Source: Paracoccus aminophilus JCM 7686
Lineage (GTDB): Bacteria > Pseudomonadota > Alphaproteobacteria > Rhodobacterales > Rhodobacteraceae
Assembly: GCF_000444995.1 (NCBI RefSeq)
Contig: NC_022041.1
Location: forward strand, 1,896,001 to 1,960,000
DNA: 64,000 nt
Direction: 5' to 3'
Shown here: one piece after another, positions 46,118 to 55,309 of the stretch
Position numbering within the stretch: position 1 is the first letter of the stretch
Layout: the number at the start of each line of letters is the position of its first letter
The notes under the pieces: generated by a model
Database searches by the model: none
Seen by the model: only the letters and a program-made list of their open reading frames with translations
Told to the model about the DNA's origin: nothing
Program-made: the position numbers and the translations under genes

Positions 46118-46906
46118 ATGCAGACCACCAGCTCCCCTGTCGTCGCAGACGGCGCGACCTCGCCCGGCCACGGCATGATCCGGCTGACCGGAACGCTCTC
46201 GGCCTCGAGCCTTTCTGAGGCCGAGACCATTCGCTCGCATCTGCCCAAACATATCAGCCTCAGCCGACACGAACCCGGCTGCCTACGCTTCGACGTTGTC
46301 CAAACCGACGACCCTTTCGTCTGGGCGCTGGACGAGCTGTTCATCGACGACGCGGCTTTCGCGGCGCATCAGGCGCGGACGAGCGCCAGCGAATGGGGCG
46401 ACAAGACGCGTGGAATAGCGCGTGATTTCAAGAAGCTGGATGCGATTATTCAGATCCGGGAAGAACTTTCCACGGATATCCCCCAGACCCTGACCCTGCT
46501 TGCGGAAACCTTCGACGGCGTCGATGAGGCCCGCGTGGTGCAGATGCTGCGCGAGGATGGCGATCTTGAGGTCTCGCTGGTCGCGGAAGCCGGGGGCGCC
46601 ATTCTCGGCCATACCGCGCTCTCGCCGCTGCAATCCGAGCGCCCGGCGCTGGCACTCGCGCCGCTGGCGGTTTTGCCGCGTGCGCAGGGCCATGGCATCG
46701 CCTCGGCGCTGGTGCGCGAAGCGATCCGCCGCGCCGGGGATCGCATCGTCGTCGTGCTGGGCGAGCCCGATTTCTATTGCCGCTTCGGCTTCCAGCCGGT
46801 GAATTGGGAATCGCGCTATGCCGGTCCCTTCCTGCAAGCGGTCGGCCCCGAACTGCCCGAGCGGATGCGCATTACTCATGCCCCGGCCTTTTCCTGCCTC
46901 GCCTGA
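46118..46906 (+). CDS. Fusion of an ABM/YgiN-type monooxygenase-fold domain and a GNAT acetyltransferase
   Basis: The 262 residues form two domains. Residues 18-107 (MIRLTGTLSASSLSEAETI...LSRHEPGCLRFDVVQTDDP...WALDELFIDDAAFAAHQ) match the ferredoxin-like ABM fold of YgiN-type quinol monooxygenases. Residues 110-262 are a YhbS-like GNAT domain with acetyl-CoA loop VLPRAQGHGIASALVREAI and GEPDFYCRFGF. There is no frameshift or stop between them. The 257-base upstream gap holds the guaA terminator. Substrates of both halves are unknown. Confidence 0.85.
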   Translation: MQTTSSPVVADGATSPGHGMIRLTGTLSASSLSEAETIRSHLPKHISLSRHEPGCLRFDVVQTDDPFVWALDELFIDDAAFAAHQARTSASEWGDKTRGIARDFKKLDAIIQIREELSTDIPQTLTLLAETFDGVDEARVVQMLREDGDLEVSLVAEAGGAILGHTALSPLQSERPALALAPLAVLPRAQGHGIASALVREAIRRAGDRIVVVLGEPDFYCRFGFQPVNWESRYAGPFLQAVGPELPERMRITHAPAFSCLA

Positions 46907-46948
46907 GCGCCTGAAACCGCTCAGACGCTTGGAGCGAGCGGAGGGGAT

Positions 46949-47797
46949 TTAGGGCGCGGGTTGCAGAATGGTGAACTCGACGCGGCGGTTCTTTTGCCGC
47001 CCCTCTGGATCATCGCTTCCGTCAGTATGTTCATTCGGGGCGACCGGCTCGGCCTCGCCATGGCCCTCGGTGGTCATGCGCCCAGCCGCGACCCCGTCCT
47101 CTGAAAGCCACGCCTTGACCGAGGCCGCGCGGCGATCCGACAGCGCGAGGTTATAGGCGTCCGAGCCCTTGGAATCGGTATGGCCCGCAATCACGACCGG
47201 GGCCGTGGAAAAGGCGTCGAGCAGTTCGGCCAGCCGGTCCAGCACCGGCTCGGCATCGCTGCGGATCTCGGCGCTGTCGAAATCGAAGAGCACATCTCCG
47301 GGCAGGCTGACGATGATCTTGCCGCCCTCCTCACGCGCCCCGAATTCCGTGAGCAAAGCATCGGCCTTGTCCCGCATCTCGCTGCGCACCTCAGAAAGCC
47401 GCATCCGCGAGCTCATCCCGCTTGGGGTCAGGCCGCTTTCCTGCGAAACGGCCGCGAGATGGGAGACGGGGCCGCCAGCCTGCCGCTTCATATGGCTCGC
47501 CTGCCCGCCCAAGGACGCGCTGCTGCGCAAGAGCAGGAAAAAGCCCGGACGCGCCGCTGTCAGCGGGCGTGTCTCGGGCGCGGGAGATGCCGAGACCAGC
47601 GGCGCAAGATCGCTTTGATCCCCGCCCTTGGTCAATGTGCTGCCGCCGGTTTGGCGCACCAGCTGCGACGCGCCCAAAGAGCGCGGGCTTAGATGTGAGG
47701 GCTGAGCGCCAATCGGCGTCCCGGTGAATTCGACGCTATAGGCAAGGGCCGCAACCGGCAGCAGCGCCGCCCCGAAGAGCGCGCCCCAGCGGATCAT
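46949..47797 (-). CDS. OmpA-family peptidoglycan-binding protein
   Basis: The 282-residue protein has an N-terminal signal or anchor (IRWGALFGAALLPVAALAYS), a low-complexity Ser/Gly-rich middle, and a C-terminal OmpA domain (about 165-278). That domain starts VLFDFDSAEIRSDAEPVLDRLAELL and carries VIAGHTDSKGSDAYNLALSDRRAASVKAWL and KNRRVEF, with the diaminopimelate-binding Asp and Arg. The start overlaps the upstream gene's stop, so they form a pair. Confidence 0.88.
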   Translation of the reverse strand: MIRWGALFGAALLPVAALAYSVEFTGTPIGAQPSHLSPRSLGASQLVRQTGGSTLTKGGDQSDLAPLVSASPAPETRPLTAARPGFFLLLRSSASLGGQASHMKRQAGGPVSHLAAVSQESGLTPSGMSSRMRLSEVRSEMRDKADALLTEFGAREEGGKIIVSLPGDVLFDFDSAEIRSDAEPVLDRLAELLDAFSTAPVVIAGHTDSKGSDAYNLALSDRRAASVKAWLSEDGVAAGRMTTEGHGEAEPVAPNEHTDGSDDPEGRQKNRRVEFTILQPAP

Positions 47798-48237
47798 TGC
47801 GCCGCCTTGAGATCAAGCGTCAGCGTCAGGCCGGGGGCGGCGATGTCATCGCCCTTGCGGCCCTCGTTCATCACCAGCTTCACGCTGTCGGTGCCCTCGG
47901 GAATGACGCCGGGAAAGACGAGATCGCCTTCCAGCGTCTCGCCCTCGGCAATCGCCAGATTGGGATTGTCGGCAATCGCGCGCAGCATCAGGCGCTGACC
48001 GTCGGGCAGTTCGAGAAAGGTCGGATCATCCGTCATCTGGACCGAGCCCGAATCGCCGTCATAGGACAGGGTCACATTCAGCACGGTCGCATCGGTGCCG
48101 ACGGTCACCTTCTTGACGCGGAGCAGAACGCCCTCGGGGACAGAGACCTGCCCGCCCTTGATCTCGAAGACCGTATCGGCCTGAGCGACAAGCGGAAAGG
48201 CGGCGGCGAAAAAGGCGGCAGCGATCAGGGCGCGCAT
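47794..48237 (-). CDS. Secreted protein of unknown function, 147 residues
   Basis: The start is the ATG giving a clear signal peptide (MRALIAAAFFAAAFPLVAQA). The mature part is all-beta in appearance (VLNVTLSYDGDSGSVQMTDDPTFLELPDGQRLMLRAI...TDSVKLVMNEG), like a periplasmic immunoglobulin-type fold. I recognise no enzyme motif. It overlaps the OmpA-family gene by ATGA and is likely its partner in the envelope. Confidence 0.75.
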   Translation of the reverse strand: MRALIAAAFFAAAFPLVAQADTVFEIKGGQVSVPEGVLLRVKKVTVGTDATVLNVTLSYDGDSGSVQMTDDPTFLELPDGQRLMLRAIADNPNLAIAEGETLEGDLVFPGVIPEGTDSVKLVMNEGRKGDDIAAPGLTLTLDLKAAQ

Positions 48238-48370
48238 CGAAAATCCTCGTGCAATGGGCCGAAAGGGCCTGGAACTGCGGCGAGTTTTCGCAGGCCCGGC
48301 GGCGCCTGCAAGGGCCGCCGCGCACCGATCAGGGCGCAGCGGCGGGGATTTGCCTAATTCGCGCGAAGGC

Positions 48371-49300
48371 TCATTCGCCGCTGGCGCCGAGGTCGTCTTC
48401 CGGCTGCGGCAGGCGCAAGCGAACACGTTTGACGCGACGTGGATCGGCTTCGACCACGTCGATCTCGGCCCCCGATTCCAGTCGAATCACCTCGCCCTTG
48501 ACCGGCACGCGTCCGGTCAGCGTGAAGATCAGACCGCCGAGCGTGTCGACATCCTCTTCCTCTTCCTCGGGCGAGAGGCGCAAGCCGGTGACGCTTTCGA
48601 CATCTTCGAGCGGCGCGCGCGCCTGAATGAGCCATTGCCCGGGCTTTTCGGCAATCCAGAGATCGCCCTCGACCTCGTCATGTTCGTCGTCGATCTCGCC
48701 CACGACCTGCTCGATCAGATCCTCGATCGTGACCAGCCCGTCAACGCCGCCATATTCGTCGATGACCAGAGCCATATGGATGCGCTTTTGCTGCATCTGC
48801 TGCAACAGCACCGCCAGTGGCATCGAGGGGGGCACATAAAGCAGCGGCCGCAGCATCGGACGAAGCGCGAATTGCGCCGGAGCCTGCGCGCCAAAGCCGT
48901 ATTTCAGCGCGAGATCCTTGAGATGGATCAGCCCGAGCGGCGTGTCGAGCGTGCCGCGATAGACCGGGATCCGGGTAAAGCCCTGCTCGCGGAAATGCGC
49001 GACCAGTTCGGGCAGAGCGATATCGACCGGCACGGCCATGATCTCGGCCTTGGGGATGGCGACATCATCGACGCGCAACCGGCGCAGGTTCAGCAGGCCG
49101 GGCACGGCACTCGCCGAAGCCCCACCCGCAGCGGGCCGTTCGGCTGCATCATTGTCGGAATCGGCGCCCCCGAAGGCGCCGAAAATGCGGCCCAGAAAAC
49201 CGCGCGACTGAGGCAGGTCGCGCCCGTCGCCTCCTTCACTCTCGGCCCATGTGGCCGGGTCTGCGGAAACGGGCGTGTCAGGACTTCGGTCGCTGCTCAT
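48371..49300 (-). CDS. CBS-domain hemolysin/CorC-family protein
   Basis: The 309-residue cytosolic form has no membrane domain. Two CBS motifs (VDDVAIPKAEIMAVPVDI...ARIPVYRGTLD-type text and VLLQQMQQKRIHMALVIDEYGGVDGLVTIEDLIEQVVGEI) precede the transporter-associated C-terminal domain (VESVTGLRLSPEEEEEDVDTLGGLIFTLTGRVPVKGE). The DEYGG motif is diagnostic. Encoded after ybeY with ATGA overlap, it matches the phoH-ybeY-corC order of many proteobacteria. Proposed roles are magnesium/cobalt homeostasis or membrane stress. Confidence 0.92.
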   Translation of the reverse strand: MSSDRSPDTPVSADPATWAESEGGDGRDLPQSRGFLGRIFGAFGGADSDNDAAERPAAGGASASAVPGLLNLRRLRVDDVAIPKAEIMAVPVDIALPELVAHFREQGFTRIPVYRGTLDTPLGLIHLKDLALKYGFGAQAPAQFALRPMLRPLLYVPPSMPLAVLLQQMQQKRIHMALVIDEYGGVDGLVTIEDLIEQVVGEIDDEHDEVEGDLWIAEKPGQWLIQARAPLEDVESVTGLRLSPEEEEEDVDTLGGLIFTLTGRVPVKGEVIRLESGAEIDVVEADPRRVKRVRLRLPQPEDDLGASGE

Positions 49301-49827
49301 CTTTCATACTCAAGATAGGGATCGGGGATATCGAGTTTGCGGAGAATTTCGCGCTCGGCGTTCTCCATCGTCTCGGCGTCGGAATCGTCGATATGGTCGT
49401 AACCCGCCAGATGCAGCGTCGCATGGACGAGCAGATGGGTGACGTGATCGGCGAAGGGTTTGCCCTGCTCGGCGGCTTCGCGCAGGCAGGTGTCATAAGA
49501 GATCGCGATATCGCCGAGCTCGGGCGACGGCGGGAACTCGGGCTTGTCGCCGGGCGCGTGATCGGCAAAGTCGCTCGAGGGCCAGGACAGCACATTGGTC
49601 GGCTTGGCCTTGCCACGAAACTCGGCATTGAGACCGGCGATGCGCGCGTCATCGCAGCCCAGAACCACGATTTGCAGATCGGGCAGCTGCATCCAGCTTC
49701 CGACCGCCTTGGCCGCGCGGGCCGAGAGGTCGAGAAGCTCGGCGTCGAGCCAGCGATCATCCTCGATCACCAGTTCGACCGCGTCAAAGGCCGCCTGCGA
49801 GCCCTCATAGGAATCGGAGGCCATCAC
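49297..49827 (-). CDS. ybeY: Endoribonuclease YbeY (16S rRNA maturation)
   Basis: The 176-residue protein carries the zinc motif H-A-T-L-H-L-A-G-Y-D-H (HxxxHxxGxxH) near residue 133. LNAEFRGKAKPTNVLSWPSSD and LGDIAISYDTC are conserved upstream. It acts in 16S 3'-end processing and ribosome quality control. The gene overlaps phoH upstream and corC downstream by four bases each, giving one translationally coupled operon. Confidence 0.95.
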   Translation of the reverse strand: MMASDSYEGSQAAFDAVELVIEDDRWLDAELLDLSARAAKAVGSWMQLPDLQIVVLGCDDARIAGLNAEFRGKAKPTNVLSWPSSDFADHAPGDKPEFPPSPELGDIAISYDTCLREAAEQGKPFADHVTHLLVHATLHLAGYDHIDDSDAETMENAEREILRKLDIPDPYLEYER

Positions 49828-50909
49828 GCCCGCTCCCTGTCGCTATGATCGCGGCGTGGCGTGCGATAGCCGCGCTCTTCGCGCGGCTCGCCACGTTCAA
49901 GTGCTGCGGCGCTGTCGGAATCATAGGCCTCGATGATGCGCGCGACGAGATGGTGGCGCACGACATCCTTGGCGGTGAAATAGGAAAAGCCGATGCCTTT
50001 GATATCCTTGAGCAAACGCTCGGCCTCGACCAGACCCGAGGTGACGCCGCGCGGCAAGTCGATCTGGGTGCGGTCGCCGGTGATGACCATGCGCGAGCCC
50101 TCGCCCAGACGGGTCAGGAACATCTTCATCTGCATGGTCGTGGCGTTTTGCGCCTCATCAAGCACGACGAAGGCATTCGACAGCGTGCGGCCGCGCATGA
50201 AGGCAAGCGGCGCGATCTCGATGCGCTTTTCCTCCATCAGCTTCTGCATCTGCTTGCCGGGCAGAAAGTCGTTCAGCGCGTCATAGAGCGGCTGCATATA
50301 GGGATCGACCTTCTCCTTCATGTCGCCGGGCAGGAAGCCCAGACGCTCGCCCGCCTCGACGGCGGGACGCGAAAGGATGATCTTGTCGACATGGCCGCCG
50401 ATCAGCATGGTCACGCCTACGGCGACCGCCAGATAGGTCTTGCCGGTGCCTGCAGGCCCGATGCCGAAAGCCATTTCATTGGCGAAGAGCGAGCGGACAT
50501 AGTCCTTTTGCGCATCCGTGCGCGGCTCGACCGTCTTTTTGCGGGTGCGCAGCTCGATATTGCCATGCTGGAACATCTCCAGCTGCTCGGCGGGCGTGCG
50601 ATGGTCATCGGCCTGATCCGGCCCCATGCGCAGGGCGGAATCGACCTCGGCCAAGGTCACCGGACGGCCCTGTTCCAGCCGGGCATAGAGGCCGCGCAAG
50701 ACATGCTCGGCCTCTTTCTGCGCCTCGGCCTCGCCGACGACAGCAAGCAGGTTGCCGCGCCGCAGGATATGGACCTTAAAGCCCTGCTCAATGCGGGCAA
50801 TGTGGCGGTCGTGAGGACCGCACAGCTCGATCAGCAGGCGATTGTCGGGAAATTCGATCAGCGTTTCGCCAGTGGCGACGCTCGTGTCAGGCTGTGGGGA
50901 CTGGCCCAA
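49824..50909 (-). CDS. phoH: PhoH-family ATPase
   Basis: The 361-residue protein starts at TTG, preceded by GGAGAAG at good spacing. No ATG lies near the conserved beginning ETLIEFPDNRLLIELCG, and the upstream in-frame ATG would add unconserved residues. An N-terminal KH-like part is followed by the ATPase domain with P-loop GPAGTGKTYLAVAVGV, VEAGERLGFLPGDMKEKVDPYMQPLYDAL, VVLDEAQNAT (Walker B) and VITGDRTQIDLP. It is thought to act in RNA processing with YbeY, whose gene overlaps it. Confidence 0.9.
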   Translation of the reverse strand: MGQSPQPDTSVATGETLIEFPDNRLLIELCGPHDRHIARIEQGFKVHILRRGNLLAVVGEAEAQKEAEHVLRGLYARLEQGRPVTLAEVDSALRMGPDQADDHRTPAEQLEMFQHGNIELRTRKKTVEPRTDAQKDYVRSLFANEMAFGIGPAGTGKTYLAVAVGVTMLIGGHVDKIILSRPAVEAGERLGFLPGDMKEKVDPYMQPLYDALNDFLPGKQMQKLMEEKRIEIAPLAFMRGRTLSNAFVVLDEAQNATTMQMKMFLTRLGEGSRMVITGDRTQIDLPRGVTSGLVEAERLLKDIKGIGFSYFTAKDVVRHHLVARIIEAYDSDSAAALERGEPREERGYRTPRRDHSDRERA

Positions 50910-51046
50910 ATTCTTCTCCGAAAGGAAGGGAGCATATAACAGATGGTGGCAACCCGATGGGATTCGCACAAGGGGGCGCAAGGCCAATTCCGCGCAAATC
51001 CTTCTCTGGACAGGAAAGTTTCATCTAACTGTCACACGGATTTCAG

Positions 51047-51775
51047 TCATTCCCGCCATTGGCCGAGAATAAAATCATGCAGATAGTCGTCCGGGGCGTC
51101 ATCCATCTCATGCAAGGGGCCGTGCCAGCGGATGCGGCCTTTGTCAAGCAGGGCTACATGATCGGCGATCGAGCGCACGGAAGTCATGTCATGGGTGATG
51201 GTGATCGCGCTCGCCCCGCTTTCCTCGACAATGCCCCGGATGAGGGCATTGATCCGCGCCGCCCGGATCGGGTCGAGCCCGGTGGTCGGCTCGTCGAAAA
51301 AGATCACCGCCGGGTCGGCGGCAATGGCGCGGGCGAGCCCGGCCCGCTTGCGCATCCCCCCCGAGAGCGCCGCCGGCATCAGATCGGCAACCTCGGGCCC
51401 CAGACCGACGCGGGCGAGCTTTTCGAGCGCAATCCGGCGCGCCTCGGCGCGCGGCAGGGTCTTGAGCAGGCGAAAGGCCACGTTTTTCCAGACCGGCAGG
51501 CTGTCGAAGAGCGCGGCGTTTTGAAACAGCATCCCGAAGCTGTCGAGAAAGGCCGTGCGATGGGCGCCGACCAGCGGCGCGCCGCGAAACAGGATCTCGC
51601 CCGCCTCTGGCGTTTCGAGCCCGAGGATCGTGCGCATCAGCACAGATTTCCCGGTGCCCGAACCGCCGATGACGACCAAGCTGCCGCCCTCCTCAAGATC
51701 GAGGTCGATGCCATCGAGGACAGGTTTGCCACCGAAGCTTTTCTTCAACCCGCGAATGGTGAGAAGCGGCGCCAT
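51047..51775 (-). CDS. mlaF: ABC transporter ATP-binding protein, MlaF type
   Basis: The 242-residue protein has Walker A GGSGTGKSVLMRTILGLE, signature LSGGMRKRAGLARAIA, Walker B VIFFDEPTTGLDP and the switch histidine in ITITHDMTSV. The MRKR after the signature and the partner permease place it in the MlaF/MKL lipid-transport family. The start overlaps the mlaE stop (TGATG). It powers phospholipid movement between membranes. Confidence 0.9.
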   Translation of the reverse strand: MAPLLTIRGLKKSFGGKPVLDGIDLDLEEGGSLVVIGGSGTGKSVLMRTILGLETPEAGEILFRGAPLVGAHRTAFLDSFGMLFQNAALFDSLPVWKNVAFRLLKTLPRAEARRIALEKLARVGLGPEVADLMPAALSGGMRKRAGLARAIAADPAVIFFDEPTTGLDPIRAARINALIRGIVEESGASAITITHDMTSVRSIADHVALLDKGRIRWHGPLHEMDDAPDDYLHDFILGQWRE

Positions 51776-52536
51776 CAGAAAAAGAGCCCCGTCAGGATGA
51801 AGTTTGCGGCCAGAATGCCGATAGAGGCCGCGACGACTGCATTGGTCGTGGCCCGGCCAACGCCCGCCGCGCCCCCGGCGGCGCTCATCCCGAACCAGCA
51901 GCCCGAGGTTGCGACAATCAGCCCGAAGACCGCGCCCTTGAGCAGCCCCGAGACCACGTCCCAGCTTTGCAAAAAGGCGAAGCTGTTGTTGAGATAGGTG
52001 GCCGAGTTGAAGCCAAGCGCATTCACGCCGACCAGCCAGCCGCCCATGATGCCGATGATATCGCCAACCGCAACCAGCACCGGCACGGTCAGGATCGCGG
52101 CCCAAAGGCGCGGCGAGACCAGCCATTTCATCGGATCGCTCGACAGGGTGACGAGCGCGTCAATCTGCTCTGACACGCGCATCGTGCCAAGCTCGGCGGC
52201 AATCGCTGAAGCCACGCGGGCCGCGACCATAAGCCCGCCCAGAACCGGGCCAAGCTCGCGCGCCATGCCGATGGCAACCACGGCGGGCACCACGTCAGAG
52301 GCCTGAAAACGCTCGCCGCCGGAATAGATCTGCAAGGCCAAGGCCGCGCCAGTGAACAGCGCGGTCAGCCCGACCACCGGCAGCGAGAGCCAACCGATCT
52401 GAAGGATCTGCCGCCCCAAAAGCCCGGGCGCGAGCGGAAAGATCCCGGCCAGACCGCGCGCCAGAAAAAGCGAGACGCGCCCGGTGGCGCGGATCAGCCC
52501 CAGCGTGGCGCGTCCGGTCAGCCGGATCAGATTCAC
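51775..52536 (-). CDS. mlaE: ABC transporter permease, MlaE family
   Basis: The 253-residue inner-membrane protein starts at GTG overlapping the alr stop. MlaE signatures are AREAGPVL-like MARELGPVLGGLMVAARVASAIAAELGTMRVSEQIDAL and the hydrophobic C-terminal helices. With MlaF it forms the core of a lipid importer or retrograde phospholipid transporter. No mlaD, mlaB or mlaC gene is adjacent. Confidence 0.9.
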   Translation of the reverse strand: MNLIRLTGRATLGLIRATGRVSLFLARGLAGIFPLAPGLLGRQILQIGWLSLPVVGLTALFTGAALALQIYSGGERFQASDVVPAVVAIGMARELGPVLGGLMVAARVASAIAAELGTMRVSEQIDALVTLSSDPMKWLVSPRLWAAILTVPVLVAVGDIIGIMGGWLVGVNALGFNSATYLNNSFAFLQSWDVVSGLLKGAVFGLIVATSGCWFGMSAAGGAAGVGRATTNAVVAASIGILAANFILTGLFF

Positions 52537-53549
52537 CGCCAGACCCGGGAGTAGCGCCGCCCGAGCGAGGTCAGGATTTCATAGCCGATCGTGCCCGCAA
52601 GCTTGGCCAGATCATCGACCCCCTGCTTGGCGTTCAAAAGCTCAAGCTCAGCCGGAACCACGGCGAGATCGGTGACATCGACGGTGATCAGATCCATCGA
52701 GACGCGCCCGATCATCGGCACCGCCGTCTCGCCCGCCCAGAAGTTGACGCCCTTGCCGGTCAGCGCGCGCGGCAGGCCATCGGCATAGCCCGCAGCCAAG
52801 GTTGCAATCTTGCTCGGGCGGGTCGCGGTCCAGCTATAGCCATAGCCAACCGACTCGCCCGGCTGCAGTTCGCGGGTCTGGATCACCGGGATCGAGAGCG
52901 TCACCACCGAGGCGGCGGTCAGGAAGGGCTCGGCGCCATACATGCCGACGCCGCAGCGCACGAGATCGAAATGGAACTCCGGCCCCAGCAGGATGCCGCC
53001 GGTCGCGGCCAGCGCGCGCGGCACGTCGAGCCCGTCGGTCATGGCACGGAAGGCGGCAAGCTGAGCGGCATTGGCCGCGTGATCGGGCTCATCGGCGCAG
53101 GCGAGATGCGACATCACGAGAACCGGACCTGCTGCCACGGCCTCAGCGCGGACGGCAGCCCATTCGCCGGGCTCGAAGCCAAGCCGGTTCATGCCGCTGT
53201 CAAGCTGGATGCCAAACGCGCCTTTTGGACGCAAAGCGCGGTCGCGGAAGAATTGCGCCGGGCTATTGAGCATCGGGATGAGGCCGGTCAGGTCCTCGCC
53301 CTCCATATGCCCCGAGAGCACCATGATGCGCGCGTCATCAGGCAAATGCGGCCGCAGCTCGCGCCCTTCCGAGGCGACCGCGACGAAGAAGTCGCGCGCC
53401 CCTGCCGCATAGAGTGCGGGGGCGACCTTCGCCGCGCCAAGCCCGTAGGCATCCGCTTTCACCACCGCTCCCGGACGCGCAGCAGGCGCGCGCGCGGCAA
53501 GCGCTTTCCAATTGGCCACGAGGGCCGAAAGATCAATCATCAGTCCCAT
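52533..53549 (-). CDS. alr: Alanine racemase
   Basis: It is 338 residues from ATG at 53549 (a second ATG three codons on is possible). The PLP-lysine lies in AVVKADAYGLGAAKVAPALY, and the conserved RCGVGMYGAEPF follows, with VSMDLITVDVTDL and the catalytic tyrosine in ESVGYGYSW toward the C-terminus. It interconverts L- and D-alanine for peptidoglycan. It is somewhat shorter than the usual 360-380 residues. mlaE and mlaF follow in the same operon. Confidence 0.93.
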   Translation of the reverse strand: MGLMIDLSALVANWKALAARAPAARPGAVVKADAYGLGAAKVAPALYAAGARDFFVAVASEGRELRPHLPDDARIMVLSGHMEGEDLTGLIPMLNSPAQFFRDRALRPKGAFGIQLDSGMNRLGFEPGEWAAVRAEAVAAGPVLVMSHLACADEPDHAANAAQLAAFRAMTDGLDVPRALAATGGILLGPEFHFDLVRCGVGMYGAEPFLTAASVVTLSIPVIQTRELQPGESVGYGYSWTATRPSKIATLAAGYADGLPRALTGKGVNFWAGETAVPMIGRVSMDLITVDVTDLAVVPAELELLNAKQGVDDLAKLAGTIGYEILTSLGRRYSRVWR

Positions 53550-53657
53550 GCCGCTCGCATGAACCCGGACCCGGCGGGCGTCAAGGGTTTTAAGCGGCGC
53601 GGGCTGTGAACCGCCCTGCCCCACGGCGTTCGGATGCGACTGAAGTCGTTTAACGTT

Positions 53658-53714
53658 TTTGCAAATTTGCAGGATCTCTGGCAGCTTTAATTTGCAAATT
53701 TTCTGCTTTGCGCT
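53658..53714 (+). promoter_or_regulatory. Putative PccR (ScfR-family) operator region upstream of pccB
   Basis: Two perfect TTTGCAAA words occur at 53658-53665 and 53691-53698, exactly 33 bases apart (about three helical turns). Each is followed by a degenerate partner (TTTGCAGG directly; TTTGCGCT after eight bases). In Rhodobacter sphaeroides PccR binds paired TTTGCAAA with a four-base spacer upstream of pccB to induce propionyl-CoA assimilation. Here the words are the same but the spacing differs. The site ends 52 bases before the pccB start, where a promoter should be. Confidence 0.65.
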
Positions 53715-53766
53715 TCCGACTGCGAATTTTGCGGGTTACACAGGCAAAAGCCGAGTGGAGGGCCCG

Positions 53767-55299
53767 ATGAAGGACATTCTGGACGAACTGGACAAGCGTC
53801 GCCGCGAGGCCCGTCTTGGCGGTGGGCAGCGTCGCATCGACGCGCAACATGCGCGCGGCAAGCTGACCGCCCGCGAGCGGATCGAGCTGCTTCTCGATGA
53901 AGGCAGCTTCGAGGAGTTCGACATGTTCGTCCGCCATCGCTCGACCGAATTCGGCATGGAGGCCGAGCGCCCCTATGGCGACGGTGTCGTGACCGGCTGG
54001 GGCACGATCAACGGCCGCATGGTCTATGTCTATTCGCAGGATTTCACCGTCTTCGGCGGCTCGCTGTCGGAAACCCATGCCCAGAAGATCTGCAAGATCA
54101 TGGATATGGCGATGCAAAACGGCGCTCCGGTGATCGGGCTCAACGATTCGGGCGGTGCGCGCATTCAGGAAGGCGTGGCCTCGCTTGCGGGCTATGCCGA
54201 TGTTTTCCAGCGCAACGTACTGGCCTCGGGCGTGATCCCGCAGATCTCGGTTATCATGGGCCCTTGCGCGGGTGGCGCGGTCTATTCGCCCGCCATGACC
54301 GACTTCATCTTCATGGTGAAGGACACGAGCTATATGTTCGTGACCGGCCCCGATGTCGTGAAAACCGTCACGAATGAGATCGTCACCGCCGAACAGCTTG
54401 GCGGGGCCTCGACCCATACCAAGAAATCCTCGGTCGCCGATGGCGCCTTTGAAAACGATGTCGAGGCTTTGTCGGAAATCCGCCGCCTCTTCGACTTCCT
54501 GCCGCTCAACAACCGCGAGAAGGCGCCAACCCGGCCCTTCTTCGACGATCCGAACCGCATCGAGGCAAGCCTCGACACGCTCATCCCCGATAACCCGAAC
54601 CAGCCCTATGATATGAAAGAGCTGATCGCGAAAATCGCGGATGAGGGCGATTTCTACGAGATTCAGAAGGATTTCGCCGGCAATATTATCACCGGCTTCA
54701 TCCGCCTTGAAGGCCAGACGGTCGGCATCGTTGCCAACCAGCCGATGGTGCTGGCGGGCTGTCTCGACATCGATTCCAGCCGCAAGGCCGCGCGTTTCGT
54801 GCGCTTCTGCGACGCGTTCGAGATCCCGATCCTGACGCTGGTCGATGTGCCCGGCTTCCTGCCCGGCACCGGTCAGGAATATGGCGGCGTCATCAAGCAC
54901 GGCGCGAAGCTGCTCTTTGCCTATGGCGAGGCGACCGTGCCGAAAGTCACCGTCATCACCCGCAAAGCCTATGGCGGCGCCTATGACGTGATGTCCTCGA
55001 AACATCTGCGTGGCGATTTCAACTATGCTTGGCCCACTGCGGAAATCGCGGTGATGGGCGCGAAAGGCGCGGTCGAGATCCTCTATCGCAGCGAGCTTGG
55101 CGATGCCGAGAAGATCGCGGCGCGGACCAAGGATTACGAAGACCGCTTCGCCAATCCCTTCGTTGCCGCCGAAAAAGGCTTCATCGACGAGGTGATCCAG
55201 CCGCGCTCGACCCGGCGCCGGGTGGCCCGCGCTTTTGCTAGCCTGCGCGGCAAGAAGTTGACCAACCCGTGGAAAAAACACGACAATATCCCACTCTAA
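53767..55299 (+). CDS. pccB: Propionyl-CoA carboxylase beta subunit (carboxyltransferase)
   Basis: It is 510 residues from the ATG with GGAGG upstream; a longer frame upstream runs through the operator and is not coding. The carboxyltransferase domains carry [24 protein letters not shown] and [16 protein letters not shown] in the N-terminal half, and [26 protein letters not shown] with [11 protein letters not shown] in the C-terminal half. It transfers CO2 from biotin on PccA to propionyl-CoA, giving (S)-methylmalonyl-CoA. Confidence 0.97.
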   Translation: MKDILDELDKRRREARLGGGQRRIDAQHARGKLTARERIELLLDEGSFEEFDMFVRHRSTEFGMEAERPYGDGVVTGWGTINGRMVYVYSQDFTVFGGSLSETHAQKICKIMDMAMQNGAPVIGLNDSGGARIQEGVASLAGYADVFQRNVLASGVIPQISVIMGPCAGGAVYSPAMTDFIFMVKDTSYMFVTGPDVVKTVTNEIVTAEQLGGASTHTKKSSVADGAFENDVEALSEIRRLFDFLPLNNREKAPTRPFFDDPNRIEASLDTLIPDNPNQPYDMKELIAKIADEGDFYEIQKDFAGNIITGFIRLEGQTVGIVANQPMVLAGCLDIDSSRKAARFVRFCDAFEIPILTLVDVPGFLPGTGQEYGGVIKHGAKLLFAYGEATVPKVTVITRKAYGGAYDVMSSKHLRGDFNYAWPTAEIAVMGAKGAVEILYRSELGDAEKIAARTKDYEDRFANPFVAAEKGFIDEVIQPRSTRRRVARAFASLRGKKLTNPWKKHDNIPL

Positions 55300-55309
55300 G
55301 AGGCCTGCC

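Noticed and set aside
50910-50987. PhoH starting at the upstream ATG (26 extra residues)
   Set aside because: The extra residues look non-coding, and the TTG has a well-placed GGAGAAG.
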